A DNA stretch of 64,000 nucleotides from Rehmannia glutinosa (lineage: Eukaryota > Streptophyta > Magnoliopsida > Lamiales > Orobanchaceae). Below are positions 25,184-36,276 of this stretch, piece by piece; within the stretch, counting starts at the first letter, position 1; each line of letters begins with the position of its first letter. The notes beneath the pieces were generated by a model, which worked only from the letters and a program-made list of their open reading frames with translations, was not told the DNA's origin and ran no database searches. The stretch lies in contig CM071936.1 of assembly GCA_016081115.2 (NCBI GenBank), positions 89,519,943 through 89,583,942 of the forward strand, written 5' to 3'. The translations under genes and the position numbers were made by a program.

Positions 25184-25420
25184 ACCTCCAAACAGATTTT
25201 GTGACACCATTTGGATCAATGCTGGTTTTAGTTCAAAATTATTTGCAATGAGCGGCAAACGGGACAGACCCCCATAAGTTTGACATACCTCCAGCTGGAA
25301 GTAGTCCCTAACTGCCTTTCTTGCGGGCCTTTCCACAATTCGGTCCTGGACGCCGGCCTCTGGTGGGCGCTCCTAATTGTTTATATTGTCTACTGCATTT
25401 GGATTTATCCCATCTGCCAT
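25184..25420 (-). pseudogene. Athila-1 gag, N-terminal part (pseudogene)
   Basis: The minus-strand frame starts at 25420 with MADGINPNAVDNINN. It continues after a frame change into VRDYFQLEVCQTYGGLSRLP and NNFELKPALIQMVSQNLFGG, the hallmark N-terminal block of Athila gag. It stops at 25184, where the Copia-1 LTR is inserted. The next gag residues resume on the far side at 5134 (VEDPNAH). The family consensus has no extra residues at this point, so the insertion lies cleanly within one coding sequence. ACCTC is duplicated at the break. Confidence 0.88.
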
Positions 25421-25666
25421 TTCTTTGGCTCTTTTCCTTAGTTGTTTCGCTGTTTTTCCGATTTCAAAATCAATGGGTATTGGATGGGTTAATCTGGAAT
25501 GCGTGATCATATACTATTTGCACTTAACAAAAAATATGTTAGAATCGAACACAAATAAAAATAAAAAATAATTTCAAAAAATTTCAAAAATTTTGAAAAT
25601 AAATAAAAAATATGCTTTAATTAAGATTGAACTACTTATTACTATATCTAAGTGAAAACTAATCAA

Positions 25667-25684
25667 TCTCCGCCAATGGCGCCA
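25667..25684 (-). other. Athila-1 primer binding site (tRNA-Asp type)
   Basis: The minus strand reads TGGCGCCATTGGCGGAGA. It differs at three of 18 positions from the complement of the plant tRNA-Asp(GUC) 3' end, which is matched perfectly by the right-edge element at 63593. It lies 6 bp inside the 5' LTR. Confidence 0.8.
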
Positions 25685-25690
25685 AAAACT

Positions 25691-27243
25691 TGTTCGCCAA
25701 AAATATTTTGGTTTATACAACTGCAAGTGTACAGTGTAGTTTATAGAATAATGGCAAGCAAGGTCGTATTCCTCAAGGATTGATATTCGAAACACTTAGG
25801 CTATAATAACATCGTATTCCAATTTTATTGAAGCGACCGAAAATCAAGCTTTAATAATAAAAATCGAAAATTAAAAAGGAAAAATAAATAAATTTGCGAA
25901 TCCCACAAGTATTTTCAACATCTATACGAGTAACCTTAGGCACATAATCTCAACATGTTTCTTCAATATTAAATACAAACAAAGTTTTAAAAACCAATTC
26001 ATGCAATTCTATGGGTTCAATTCCTAAGTTAGTCTATTCCCCCTCCCGGATGATAAATAAACAATAGATGAATAATAATTGTAGATCTCCTGATACGTTA
26101 CAACTATTATTAACTCCCAAAAGATTTATGAATTGAATAACTCAACACAAACAGTTGTAGGTCTCTCGACACGTTTACATCCATTTATGTCTAAATTCGA
26201 TTTTCGTCTTTGTTAGAACTCATCTCCCGAATCTCGCACTAACAAATATGACATGCAAATTATTGGCCAACTAAAAAGCAATTATAAATAAGCACTCGAA
26301 TTCATAAAATAGAAAGCATGAATTAATTAAAAAAACAAATAATCATATTTAACATGAATCCACAGTTTCGATTATGTCCCTAAGATCCGAAAGATATGCC
26401 AAACATTGATTACAAACTCATAGACAAATTCAAATCAACATTATGAAATCGTTTAAACACAAACAAGAGATCTTAGACATAGAAAGAAAACCCTTCTTGT
26501 CAGGATAGATTCCCCTCCTAAGCCTTCGACGCTCTTATGCTCTCGTAGATGCGAAAGCATTGTTGTGTTTTTCGCAACCTAGCCTTCTTCTCTCGGAAGA
26601 TTCTCGATTCTTGCGTTCCTGTGTTGTTTGATGTGTTTTCTCTTTATCAAGTTGTATATTTTTGTGCAAGCCTTGGGTCCCTTTTATAGATGCTTGGAGT
26701 CACTTATAGAGTTAGAACGGGAAGAAAACTCTGAAAAACGCGTCAAAACAGAGTCCCACACGGCTTGGCCATGTGGCACCACACGGCCGTGTGGTGTTGG
26801 TTTCAGCCCTTGGTCGCACGCCCGTGTGAGATCACACGGGCAGGTAGTGCGGTGCAGTCCCTTTCCCACACGGCCGTGTGAGATCACATGATCCGGCTGT
26901 GTGGGCCTGGTTCCGTCCTCTGTTTTTGTCCTTCTTCACACGGTTGGGTGGTTTCACACCGGCATTTTCACACGATCGTGTGACACCATACGGTCCGGCC
27001 CTGTGAAATATTTTTGTCCACTTTCTTCGTCATTTTGATCTTCTCTTCGTATTCGTCAATCTTAGTCGGGTATTGAAACTGATATTTCTTCATTTTAAGC
27101 TCTGTTTCCTGCAAAATAACAAGAATACGCAGTATCATGCCCTTTTAAGGAAACCAAGTAAAAATATAGTATATATGTGTGTAAATGCATTAAATATATA
27201 TACATTTTAAGCCCCAAAATGCACATATATTTTACATACATCA
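25691..27243 (-). repeat. Athila-1 5' LTR
   Basis: 1553 bp. On the minus strand it starts TGATGTATGTAAAATATATG and ends GGCGAACA, just before the primer site. The U3 part (26750-27000) holds many CACACGGCCGTGTG-type palindromes, with a 16-bp perfect one (CCACACGGCCGTGTGG) near 26781. The outer flank TAAAC matches the flank of the 3' LTR. Confidence 0.85.
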
Positions 27244-27515
27244 TAAACCGCCGTTTTAACCGGTGGTTTTAACTGCCGGTTGAACCGGAGATTTACAATT
27301 TTTTTATTTTAATTAAATATAATTTAATTTAAAATTTTAAATCCAACAGTCACATTTGTGACCGTTGGCACCCGGTTTTAACCGAACCGGCCGTTTCGGT
27401 TAAAACCGGCGATTTTTTAATTTTTTTAAATTCAAAATTTTTAAAATTAACGGTCAAGATTGTTTGACCGTTGATGAAAAACACCGGTTTAACCGAAACC
27501 ATTGGTTTTCGGTTA
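27244..27515 (+). other. hAT 5' subterminal region, distal part
   Basis: This continues the hAT 5' end after the Athila insertion. It begins with the second copy of the TAAAC duplication (27244-27248) and runs through repeated AACCGG, CGGTTAAAACCGG and GACCGTTG words separated by AT-rich DNA. It ends in GGTTA (27511-27515), the target duplication of the next insertion. Joining it to 1411-1568 restores the uninterrupted series of GAACCG/ACCGG words, which supports the order of events. Confidence 0.85.
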
Positions 27516-28149
27516 TGTGACGCCCACCCCTACTACTATATTTCTAAGCAATATAAAAAGTGAAATTTGACAACGTAGACCCTATATACCTGTACATTTT
27601 TTTTCCTGTGATATTTTAACAACGAACAAGCACGATCACTTTACTTGTAAGAAAATGACAACCCATATCCACCAGCAAAGAGGTAACAAACCCTGTTATT
27701 AAACACAACAGACATCCATCGACCAAACACATAACCCACATCACCCAGCTATTTACATGTACATATTTACATAAGAGTTTTCGAAAGAGGGTACAACCCT
27801 AAACCAAAATATAGTACAGGACCAAAAAGAGAAAGTGACCCATCAACATAGCCCAACAGGTCGTCATCCATATCCATGATCCGCAAAACCTGAAGGAACC
27901 AAAGATCGCACAAGAAGCCAAAAGCTCAGGCATTCCTATGCTCACATGCAATGCATGAACTACATGAGCTAAAGCTCAGCAAGTAAAAATCATGCATGTC
28001 CAAAGAATAACGATGCTTTTCCAACATGTAATGCTAGCATGTAAAATCCATGAATAAAAATACTTTATTCAAAATTATTTTCTTTCATTTGGGCCCCTGA
28101 CCCAACTATTATGCACCGGAAAAGAGCTCTGCACACAACAATAATCAAA

Positions 28150-28370
28150 TGGCCAATAATATCGGTATGGATCTACATGTGGACCATCCTCCCGCGGCCC
28201 AGCCAAGGGTCCCCTACTTGCGTCCATTGTGTCCGCCAAGAAGTATCCCACCCCGCAGGGCCACACATAGGTACTCACAGATGGACCATCCTCTTGTGAC
28301 CCACCAAGAGCCCATATCCTATCTAGCTCTGTGTTCACCAGGAAGTATCCAACCTACTATAACTAAACAT
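28150..28370. repeat. Two-copy imperfect direct repeat inside the solo LTR
   Basis: Two roughly 100-bp units share GGACCATCCTC, CCCA, AAGAGCCC/AAGGGTCCC and AGGAAGTATCC/AAGAAGTATCC. The first spans about 28165-28265 and the second 28275-28365. Internal duplications of this kind are common in long LTRs. Confidence 0.6.
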
Positions 28371-29245
28371 ATATAATAAGCATGCCCAGCGTGCCTCGGT
28401 GCACTAGCAGTGGTCAACAAACAACTATTTTCTTCTAGAAAATATTTTCATGCATACAAACATACTCTTGTAATATGCATGTTCATGCAAATGCTGTGAA
28501 TGGCATGTTCAATGGTTCACCAAGCACCATATTGCAACATCATACAAGCCAATTATGCAACATATAATATCCATTTATATTCAACAAGATACCACAGTCA
28601 CATATAATATAATCAATTCAAACAATACTATATTCATACATTACAGTTGCAGATGGATTTTCACTTACCTTTTCCCTTGGATATGCTACCAAAAGTAAGC
28701 TAATTGTTTTTCGTTCCTAAGGTGTAAGACAACCTGTAAGGATATAATAAGCTATCATTTCCATGGTCATAAAGAGAATAAACACATTGCAGGCCGCTAC
28801 TGTCAGTTATTTCCAATTAAATAGTTCATATAATCCCCCACCATGATTCAAACCATATCTCTATTTTAGATAATATTTTGTTTCACTGTCAAACATATAT
28901 AATATGCTTATATTTATATATAATTATTTTGTTATACTCTTAATTTTGCAGTTAAACCATATAACTAAAATTATTAATTTGAAGGTGTACTAAAATACTT
29001 ACCAATATTTAGTAACAATGTACAACACCTTCTGAATATGCAACCTCGTATAACACCAGTGGAATTTACCTCTAATTTATACCATTTCTCTCTCTCTCTC
29101 TTGCTTCTTCTCTATTTGCCTATCAACACCCATGTTTCTTCATTTATCTGTTTATGTTTGTGCCGTTGAAATCAAGTGATAAATAGGATAATTCGTATGC
29201 TTATCCAATCTCTTCTTTGTTTAAGGCGGTGGAGGTAATTACAAT

Positions 29246-30286
29246 AATATATATATATATATATATATAGGGATTGGTTCAAATGAGACCAATCCCTTTA
29301 GGTTAGTCCATAAGAATAATTATGGACTCTTGATTTAAAATTTTGGATGGTGTAGATCATTTTAGTTAATTTAGGCATATGAGGGTATAATTATACTTTT
29401 ATATTTAATTAGTTATGTTAATTGGACGGTTATTAGCTATTTTTAAGGAAACATAATCTTACATTTTCAGTTACCCGATTTTTAGGGAGAAAAAATCATC
29501 AAATTCAAGTGTTTTTTCAAAATTGATACTTATTTCCGCCATATTTGTGAACAGTCGTTTTATTGTATACTTAGTTCAGTGGACTTGTATACTTAGTCAT
29601 GTTTTTTTGTATATTTAGTTCAGTGGATTTGTATACTTGGTTCAGTGGAATCGTATTCTTAGTTATATAAGTAGTTTAGTAAGTAGTTTAGTGAATTTGT
29701 ATACTTGGTTCTGTGGATTTGTATACTTAGTTCAATGGAATTGTATACTTAGTTATATAACTAATTCAATGTAATTGTATAATTAGTTAAATGTTTCTGT
29801 ATACTTTGTATTATTTTAATGTATAGTTAGTTCAATGTAATTGTATACTTAGTTAAATGTTTCTGTATATTTAGTAAAGTTTTAATGTACAGGTAGTTTA
29901 ATGTAATTGTATACTTAGTTAATTGTTTATGTATACTTAGTAATGTTTTAATGATAGTTAGTTTAGTGTAATTGTATACTTTTCATTAATTGTTGCACGA
30001 TTTTGTTGCCATATTTGAATAATTTTCAAGTTCGAATGGGAAGGGAGAGAAAGGAAAGGTGAATCGCTTGATTATAGGGACGTGATCAATACAAAATCAC
30101 ATCCCTAATTATTAGGAAGCGGTTACTATATTTAATTTACTGGATTCCTATTTTATCCCTTCATTGTATACTTACTTATGAAATGATGTATATATTGTAA
30201 TATATCTTGGCCATTGATTTATTATTTGGATGGTGTAGATTTAGTCCATGGACTAACCCAGGAGGGTGGTCTCACAAGATTCCCTC

Positions 30287-30289
<3 letters not shown>
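29246..30289. mobile_element. TA-flanked inverted-repeat element A
   Basis: It lies between (TA)n tracts at 29246-29269 and 30290-30339. The left end GGGATTGGTTCAAATGAGAC and the right end (complement GGGGAGGGAATCTTGTGAGAC) share GTGAGACC/ATGAGACC and GGTTAGTCCAT, giving imperfect inverted repeats of about 45 bp. The interior has no coding sequence. It is dominated by degenerate repeats of TGTATACTTAGTTCAATGGA (29560-29985). A hairpin GGGACGTGAT...ATCACATCCC is near 30077. Confidence 0.7.
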
Positions 30290-30339
<50 letters not shown>

Positions 30340-30342
<3 letters not shown>

Positions 30343-30551
30343 GAGGATCAAGTGAAACCATGTCTCTAGGTGAGACACAATGGACTAATCTCAACCATCC
30401 CCCACTATTAATCAATGGGTATGATTTAATGGATAAAAAATATATTAAAATATTAATTTAATCAATATAAGGGTAGTAGGGTAATATAACATAACAAGTT
30501 AGTTACAAAAATGAAATCATCTCATACATCTCCCAATTTTCCCAATCTCAC

Positions 30552-30619
<68 letters not shown>

Positions 30620-31406
30620 CCTCCATTAACGCAAATAAAGAAAATTGTGAAGAACTCGAAAATTACAGTTCATGAAAATTACAGAGAAAAAACAAGAAAA
30701 ATCGGTGCAATATTACAGAGAAATAACGAACATTGAGTTCGAAAACTAAATATGCAACAAAACTCAACTAAATATGCATTATCTGAAAACTATCTATACA
30801 GCGTAAAACAACTAATATGTAGTATAGTATATCCAACTATGCAAGACGTCATAAACTATGCAACAAAATCAACTAACTATGTATTATCTAGAAACTATAT
30901 ATGCATTGTGGAATAACTAAATAAGCAATACATTATGTAACATCCCATTTTTATAATTTCGAAAAGCAATATCCCATTTTCATAACTAAATATACATTAT
31001 ATTGAACCTATTTATGCAGTGTAGTATAACTACATACGCAAAGACGTTATACTCAATTATGTCTTGTTTTTTGAAAAAACAAAGTGCCAACAAAATAACT
31101 AAATATGCATTATTTGATGTCTAATTATGCACAGAGAAGAACCCTAACTATCTTTGTAAAATAAAAATATTTGGAAAGATAATGGTTCCTTAAAATCCAC
31201 CACAAAATCCGTGAGTGTCAATTTCACCATAAAATCATTTGGGACCACTAATTTGAATTACAAAATTACAATCTTACCCTTAAAATAGCGAAAATTAAGA
31301 AATAATTAAAAAACTGAATTAATCACATCCCTTCATTTTTTAAGATCAATGGGTAAGATGAGTCCACACTGCCTCACCTAGGGAGGGTGGTCTCATTTGA
31401 ACCAAA

Positions 31407-31407
<1 letters not shown>
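30340..31407. mobile_element. TA-flanked inverted-repeat element B
   Basis: It shares the TA tract at 30290-30339 with element A and ends at another at 31408-31440. The left end GGGGAGGATCAAGTGAAACC and the complement of the right end (GGTTCAAATGAGACCACCCT) belong to the same family; TCTAGGTGAGACA and CTAGGTGAGGCA follow. The interior is non-coding and contains a (TC)n tract and many ACTAAATATGCATTAT words. Confidence 0.7.
30553..30616. repeat. (TC)n microsatellite
   Basis: About 32 uninterrupted TC units inside element B. Confidence 0.95.
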
Positions 31408-31444
<37 letters not shown>

Positions 31445-31841
31445 CTATATATAAATTACTTATTTGTGTACCTGAGTTGTGTTTAATCTTTACATATATT
31501 GGGCTTTAATCTGGTCAATTGGTAATGCGGTAAACAAGGCCCTATTAAATAATATATCTATTACCTCACTTACACGTATGTATATAAACTTATAATTATG
31601 TACTTTACGTGTACATATATTTACATGACAACCACATATAATTCTGATGGGTACTGTTGCTATATATATGTATATAAATATATATATATATATATAAAAA
31701 AAAATATCAAGCCATTTACAATGTAAACTAAGTGATCAGAGTATAGCCACCTATATGATGTTGAACTTTAAATATATTCTTGTTTTCTTACCCAGCAAGA
31801 ATGTGTACATATACATGGCACGTCACTACCTTATAATGATA

Positions 31842-31886
<45 letters not shown>

Positions 31887-32170
31887 TTAATTCTAAATAC
31901 TATTACAATTCCTAATTTTCTTCTTATTTTCAAGGTATAACAAGTGAGTCAAGCTATATGTTCATTGAGTAATATTATATGAGAACTTTTAAATATGAAA
32001 GTTTATCTTACGACGTTAAAATAAAATGATTATGCAATGTCAATATCAATACAAATAGTTCATAAATCACACGTAATGCATGGACTGTATTGGCCAGGTG
32101 AGTAGTGAAAGGCTCGGGTATTACAGGTTAAACCGATAGTTTTCCGTAATTTTGTTTTTTCCACAATTTT

Positions 32171-32180
32171 CCTATAAATA
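32171..32180 (+). promoter_or_regulatory. hAT transposase TATA region
   Basis: CCTATAAATA lies about 190 bp before the first recognisable transposase codons. It is followed by a CT-rich leader with repeated CTCTCTAAATTCTAATCTCT, the usual promoter layout of this plant hAT group. Confidence 0.65.
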
Positions 32181-32349
32181 CCCTATCTATTCCACACATT
32201 GTTTCCTCACACCAACTCTCTAAATTCTAATCTCTCAACTCTCTACATTCTAATCTCTCAATTTTCATTTTTAATTTAATTTTTAGTTGTTTCATATATT
32301 TTAAAAAATATCGAATCGTGGATGTTCTTCTCGTCAATCCAACAAGGGA

Positions 32350-34627
32350 AAAGGTTTGATGCCCGAGCAACGGCCACCACAGTTTGAAGAAGCTTTCGAT
32401 TTGAGTGAAGATGAAATCGAGGCATGTTTTGGTGAAGCTCGACAAGAAAGTAAAGTACAACCGGAACCGCAAAATCCAACTCAAACTCAAAGTCATAGAG
32501 CTACACCACTTAGATCCGATATTTTTTTAGTGCACTTTAAAAAAATTATGAATCCTACAACCGGAGGTTTTAAAGTTACTTGCAACTATTGCAACAATGC
32601 CTACAAATTTAGAGGAGAGGCAGTTATAGGACATTCACGAACTACTTAAGTAAAAAACATCCGGATAAAGTTGGCAATGATCGTGCTCAAATACAACTAT
32701 TGTCAGGATTCACGGGTTCTTCATCAGGTATGAAGTCTTCTTCTGCTTTACTTAAATATAGTGAAACGAATACTAGGAAAGAGTTAGCTAAATTTGTTAG
32801 TGGTATGTCACTTTCTTTTAACTTTGCAGATAATAAACTTTATGAAAATTTTACTAGACTTAGTTTTAACCCCGCAAGTAAAAAGATTTCACGTTCTACA
32901 CTTACTCATGATATTAGAAAAACAGTTTGTGAATTTGAATTAAAGTTAATTAATTCATTTGCTAGTTTTCAAAACAAAGTTTCAGTTTGTTCAGATGTAT
33001 GGAGTGATCATTGGCAATGAAGTTTTTATATGGAAATTACATGTCATTGGGTTAATGAGTTGGGAGTAGTGGTTTGGAGGGGAGGAATAAATTTCAAAGA
33101 AATTGAAAGATACAGGGTTCGAACCCTGGTCAACACCCTTAGAAAAGGTGAGCGATACCATTTGAGCTACACGGTCGTGGTCATGTCATTGGGTTAATGA
33201 TACATGGACTTTGCAAAACTATTAATTGCATATAGAGAGTTTGATGTTGAACATATCGCTATTACTATTTCTAATAAAGTTCATACTATTTTACAAGAAT
33301 ATGGTTAGTTACCAAAAAAAATTCAATTTCATTTGATAATGCTAGTGGTAATACGGCTAGTTTAGAATCAGTTATTAATATTTGTGAACCTTCTATTGGT
33401 GGTAAAAAAATTTCATGTTCGATTTATATATAATATTATAAATTTATGTGTTCAAGATGGTTTAGCTACTTTGAAAGAAGAAATTTTACCTATTAGACAT
33501 GCGATTTTATATTTATCAAGACATTCATCTTTATTGTAAAAATGGGCTAGATATTGTAAAAATATTGGTTTGCACCCAACACATTTCTCGGCCAATGTGC
33601 CAACTCGTTGGAATTCTATATATAAAATGTTAAATGATAGTTACCAATATAGAGATACTTTATGTTCATTTTTTGCCGAACAACAATGTGACATAGTTTT
33701 ATTTCTAATCAATGGGATTCATGCTCTAATTTATGTCAACTTTTAAAGATTTTTAAAGATGCCACCGAAAAATTATCCGGTGTTTATTATCAATTTTAGT
33801 TATAGATCGTTGTGTTAAAGTTGCACTACTTTTTAGATCTCTAATTCCTTGTAAAACGTTTAGAACCAACTATTGCTCAAATGACATTATTGTTAAAATA
33901 TTTCACTTATATTCCTAATATATATTTTTAGTTGCAAAAATATTAGAGCCTAGGGTAATAGATGGTTTAGAAGAATTGTTAGTAATTTATTATGATGCTT
34001 TCTTTCCTATTAAAGAGTATGACACTCCCAATCCAAGCGTAGTAATAGCGAATGCTAAACAATATTTATATCATATTACTATAGAACATTCAATAAAATA
34101 TGGCGATAGTTTTGGAAGCTCCTCTACTACTCTACCCTTGTGATGATGTTGAAAATATTAGTGATATTGGTACTTTTAATGAGGCGGTATTATTTCCACT
34201 ATTGGAGGAGTTTTATGACGCGAGGATACCAAAACGTTCGAGGGGAGGCACAAACTCTTATCTTAAGCTTGATACATATTTAACATATCCTTTAGATTAT
34301 ACTGAATTTGTAGTAGGGAAGTCAAAGTTCGATCTGTTAAAGTGGTGGTCAAAGAGGTCTTCATGCATCTTTTCCTATAGTAACATTAATTGTGAATGAG
34401 ATAATAGTCGTTCCTGCCTAAACCATTTTCATAGAGCAATCATTTAGTGAGAGAGGTTATATTTTGGATGCTAGACGATCTAGATTAACAGTAGAAAATC
34501 TAGAGGCTCAATCACTACTCCACGATTGGACAAAAGCCGAGCTACGTGAACAACACACCAATTTTGATGAATCAGAAGAAAGCGACACTATTGATACCAG
34601 ATCAAGCAATGATTCACAAAATGATTG
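32350..34627 (+). pseudogene. hAT (RICESLEEPER-like) transposase pseudogene
   Basis: Recognisable blocks in order. An acidic N-terminus (FEEAFDLSEDEIEACFGEA) from about 32356. A BED zinc finger (HFKKIMNPTTGGFKVTCNYC, around 32535-32600). After a frameshift, NYLSKKHPDK, where the usual histidine two residues before LSKKH is Tyr. Then LSGFTGSSSGMKSSSALLKY and the VCSDVWSDHW motif of the RNase H-like catalytic core (32990). After the SINE come CVQDGLATLKEEILPIRHAI, VPTRWNSIYKMLNDSYQYRD (33597), and from 34160 the C-terminal dimerisation domain: FNEAVLFPLLEEFYDARIPK, LLKWWS, FSERGYILDARRSRLTVENL. There are many stops and frameshifts. In life it would excise and integrate the element in the nucleus. 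Confidence 0.92.
33059..33181 (-). mobile_element. tRNA-derived SINE inserted in the hAT transposase
   Basis: Flanked by perfect 19-bp duplications CATGTCATTGGGTTAATGA (33040-33058 and 33182-33200). On the minus strand the 5' part is tRNA-like: A box TAGCTCAAATGG (33158-33169), an anticodon-type stem-loop CACCTTTTCTAAGGGTG, and B box GGTTCGAACCC near 33120. The 3' end is TCCTCCCCTCCAAACCACTA rather than poly(A). The 123-bp length, internal Pol III boxes and long duplications identify a SINE, not a working tRNA gene. The loop could read UCU (Arg), but the parent tRNA is uncertain. Confidence 0.92.
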
Positions 34628-35211
34628 AACAATCATGTTGCCACCTAATAGCTTCTCTAAGGGAAGTAGAAGTTAAGATAACTATGTAGGGTTTTGATTC
34701 CTCTATGAGGATACGTAGGAAATTTATTTTAATATTCAAAGTTAAATTTAAAATTTTTTAACTTAGAATATTACAATAAAACTCAAACCCATTTTTTTAT
34801 TTTCTTTTTTTCTTCTTTGTAGTTTGTACTTTGTAATTTAAATTTTATACGAAATTGTAGTAACTTGTAATTTTATTTTTAAATTATACTTTGGAATTGT
34901 AATATCTTAGAATTTTTCATTTGTACTTTGTAACTTAAATAGTTTTTAACAAAGTTGTAAATTGTAAGTTGTAATTTTACTTTTAAAGCAATAAAGTCAA
35001 TTTTTTCTTACTCAATGTAGTTTTCTTCATTAATTTTTAATTTATTTAATATTAAAAATTCAAAAAAAATAAAATAAAAAACCAATAAAAAAATCGGGAA
35101 CGGTACTGAAACCGAAACCGAAACCGTCTTTAGAACGGTTAGGTTCCGGTTCCACCCTTCCCGATTTTTGAAACCGGCGGTTTGGAACCGTTGAACACGT
35201 CTATTTACATC

Positions 35212-36276
35212 CCATAATTTATCCAAGAACCCCTCTCCTAGCTACAAGTATAAATATGGGTCATTCTCAAGGAATTACATCACAATTCAAAGAGGCGGTG
35301 GAGGAAATTTTCTCAAGTCAAGGAAAATAAATTCAAGGAGATCCATGGTGTTCAAGGCGAAATTCAAGGCGTTCATCGTGGATTTGGCTCAAATCATAGC
35401 GTTTGATTTAATAAGCTATTAAGCCCTCGAGCTAACGTTATCAAATATCAAGTTCATCTTGGAGGAAGATCAAATGTCAATTTCACCAAGAAGTTCTAAT
35501 ATTCAAGTCAAATATCGTCAAATATATCACGTTTGATTCGAGATCAAGCTGTCAAGCCCATTAAATTAACGTTATTCAAATTCAAATTCAAGTTTGGAGA
35601 AGATCAAAATGAAGAGTTCATCTCCAAAGTCTCGAATTCCAAATATTATATTCTTAAAGAAAAGAATTAGAGGATTTCTAGAGATTATAAACTTTTGATA
35701 TTTTTAACACATATAAATTCAATTTGTATTATTTTTATTGTTTGTTAATTAACAGACAATAAAAATTTGTGTTACACCTTCTATGTTAGCTCAAACCTCA
35801 GTATAGTTTTTTAATTATAACTAAAAATAGTAATTGATTCAAATCCCATCAATCTTTATAGGAAAAGCTTGATATTCACTAATGGTGCAAGCACTTTTCA
35901 ACTGCAAAAGTGACAGTATTGTTGAATATATTCAAGAATTGTAGTGGCAATCCATCAAACAGGGAAGTCAATAGAGCCCAATTATTTGCTTTATGAAACT
36001 CAATATTCCTCGTGCTAGCAAAACGATAGGCAATCCCAAAGTGCATGATGACATTAGCATTCTTGTGCACCATACCATAAAGCAGGCAAAAAACAAAAGG
36101 TCGTGTGGGAGGAATAGTTGATTAATGTTAGTTTTAAGGGATAAAAATACTTACCCCTCGGAATTATGTCTATTTTTACACTTCACCTACCAAAAATTAT
36201 TCATTACACTATGCCTCATGTACTATGCGAATTTTATACTTTACTATATATGGACATTTTTGTCCCTATAGTTTTG
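35212..36276. other. No gene seen
   Basis: AT-rich DNA outside the hAT. It contains repeated AAATTCAAGG and CAAGTCAAATATCGTCAAATAT words, possibly from an old LTR element, and no coding signal. Confidence 0.6.

Larger units (their letters stand above)
1569..27243 (-). mobile_element. Athila-type Ty3 LTR retrotransposon (Athila-1), interrupted
   Basis: A minus-strand element flanked by TAAAC at 1564-1568 and 27244-27248. Reading right to left it shows a 5' LTR (25691-27243), a tRNA-Asp-type primer site (25667-25684), gag interrupted by Copia-1, a remnant of the post-pol leader, an Athila ORF (2030-3301), a polypurine tract and a short 3' LTR. Without Copia-1 it is about 5.6 kb. An intact Athila is about twice that, because pol is missing: gag runs nearly straight into the sequence that normally follows integrase. 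It cannot mobilise itself. Confidence 0.9.
27516..32125 (-). mobile_element. Apparent solo LTR of a Ty3 element, with nested TA-flanked elements
   Basis: The segment is bounded by GGTTA at 27511-27515 and 32126-32130. Read on the minus strand it starts TGTAATACCCGAGCC and ends GGGGTGGGCGTCACA, so it has TG...CA ends. There is no primer site, polypurine tract or coding sequence. About 2.4 kb remain after removing two TA-flanked elements (29270-30289 and 30340-31407). Words such as GCTGAGCTTTAGCTCATG near 27975 resemble Tekay/Del chromovirus LTRs. Removing it reconnects the CGGTTA|AACCG series of the hAT. The alternative, that CGCCCACCCCTA near 27530 is a hAT end, fits the flanks worse. Confidence 0.78.
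1411..35203 (+). mobile_element. hAT transposon, enlarged by nested insertions
   Basis: The left end is TAGAGGTGTCCAACGGTTCG at 1411. The reverse complement of the right end, ending at 35203, is TAGACGTGTTCAACGGTTCC, a 17/20 match. Both are flanked by the same 8-mer TTTACATC (1403-1410 and 35204-35211), the duplication length expected for hAT. Removing the Athila insertion (1569-27243), the solo LTR (27516-32125) and the SINE (33059-33181), with their duplicated targets, leaves about 3.36 kb. That is the usual size of an autonomous plant hAT element. The remaining pieces are the 5' terminal region (1411-1568 plus 27249-27515), a promoter, a BED-type transposase pseudogene and the 3' terminal region. 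The subterminal DNA is rich in AACCGG/CCGGTT words, typical of this plant hAT group. Confidence 0.93.

Noticed and set aside
26750..27000. CRISPR-like array (repeated CACACGGCCGTGTG words)
   Set aside because: Spacing is irregular, repeats are short palindromes, and the context is a plant retrotransposon LTR.
27516..27540. CGCCCACCCCTA as the right end of a short hAT element starting at 1411
   Set aside because: The 8 bases after it do not match TTTACATC, whereas 35204-35211 match exactly. GGTTA on both sides of 27516-32125 better explains it as an LTR edge.
33110..33181. A functional tRNA gene on the minus strand
   Set aside because: A and B boxes are present, but the acceptor stem does not pair and long target duplications mark it as a SINE head.
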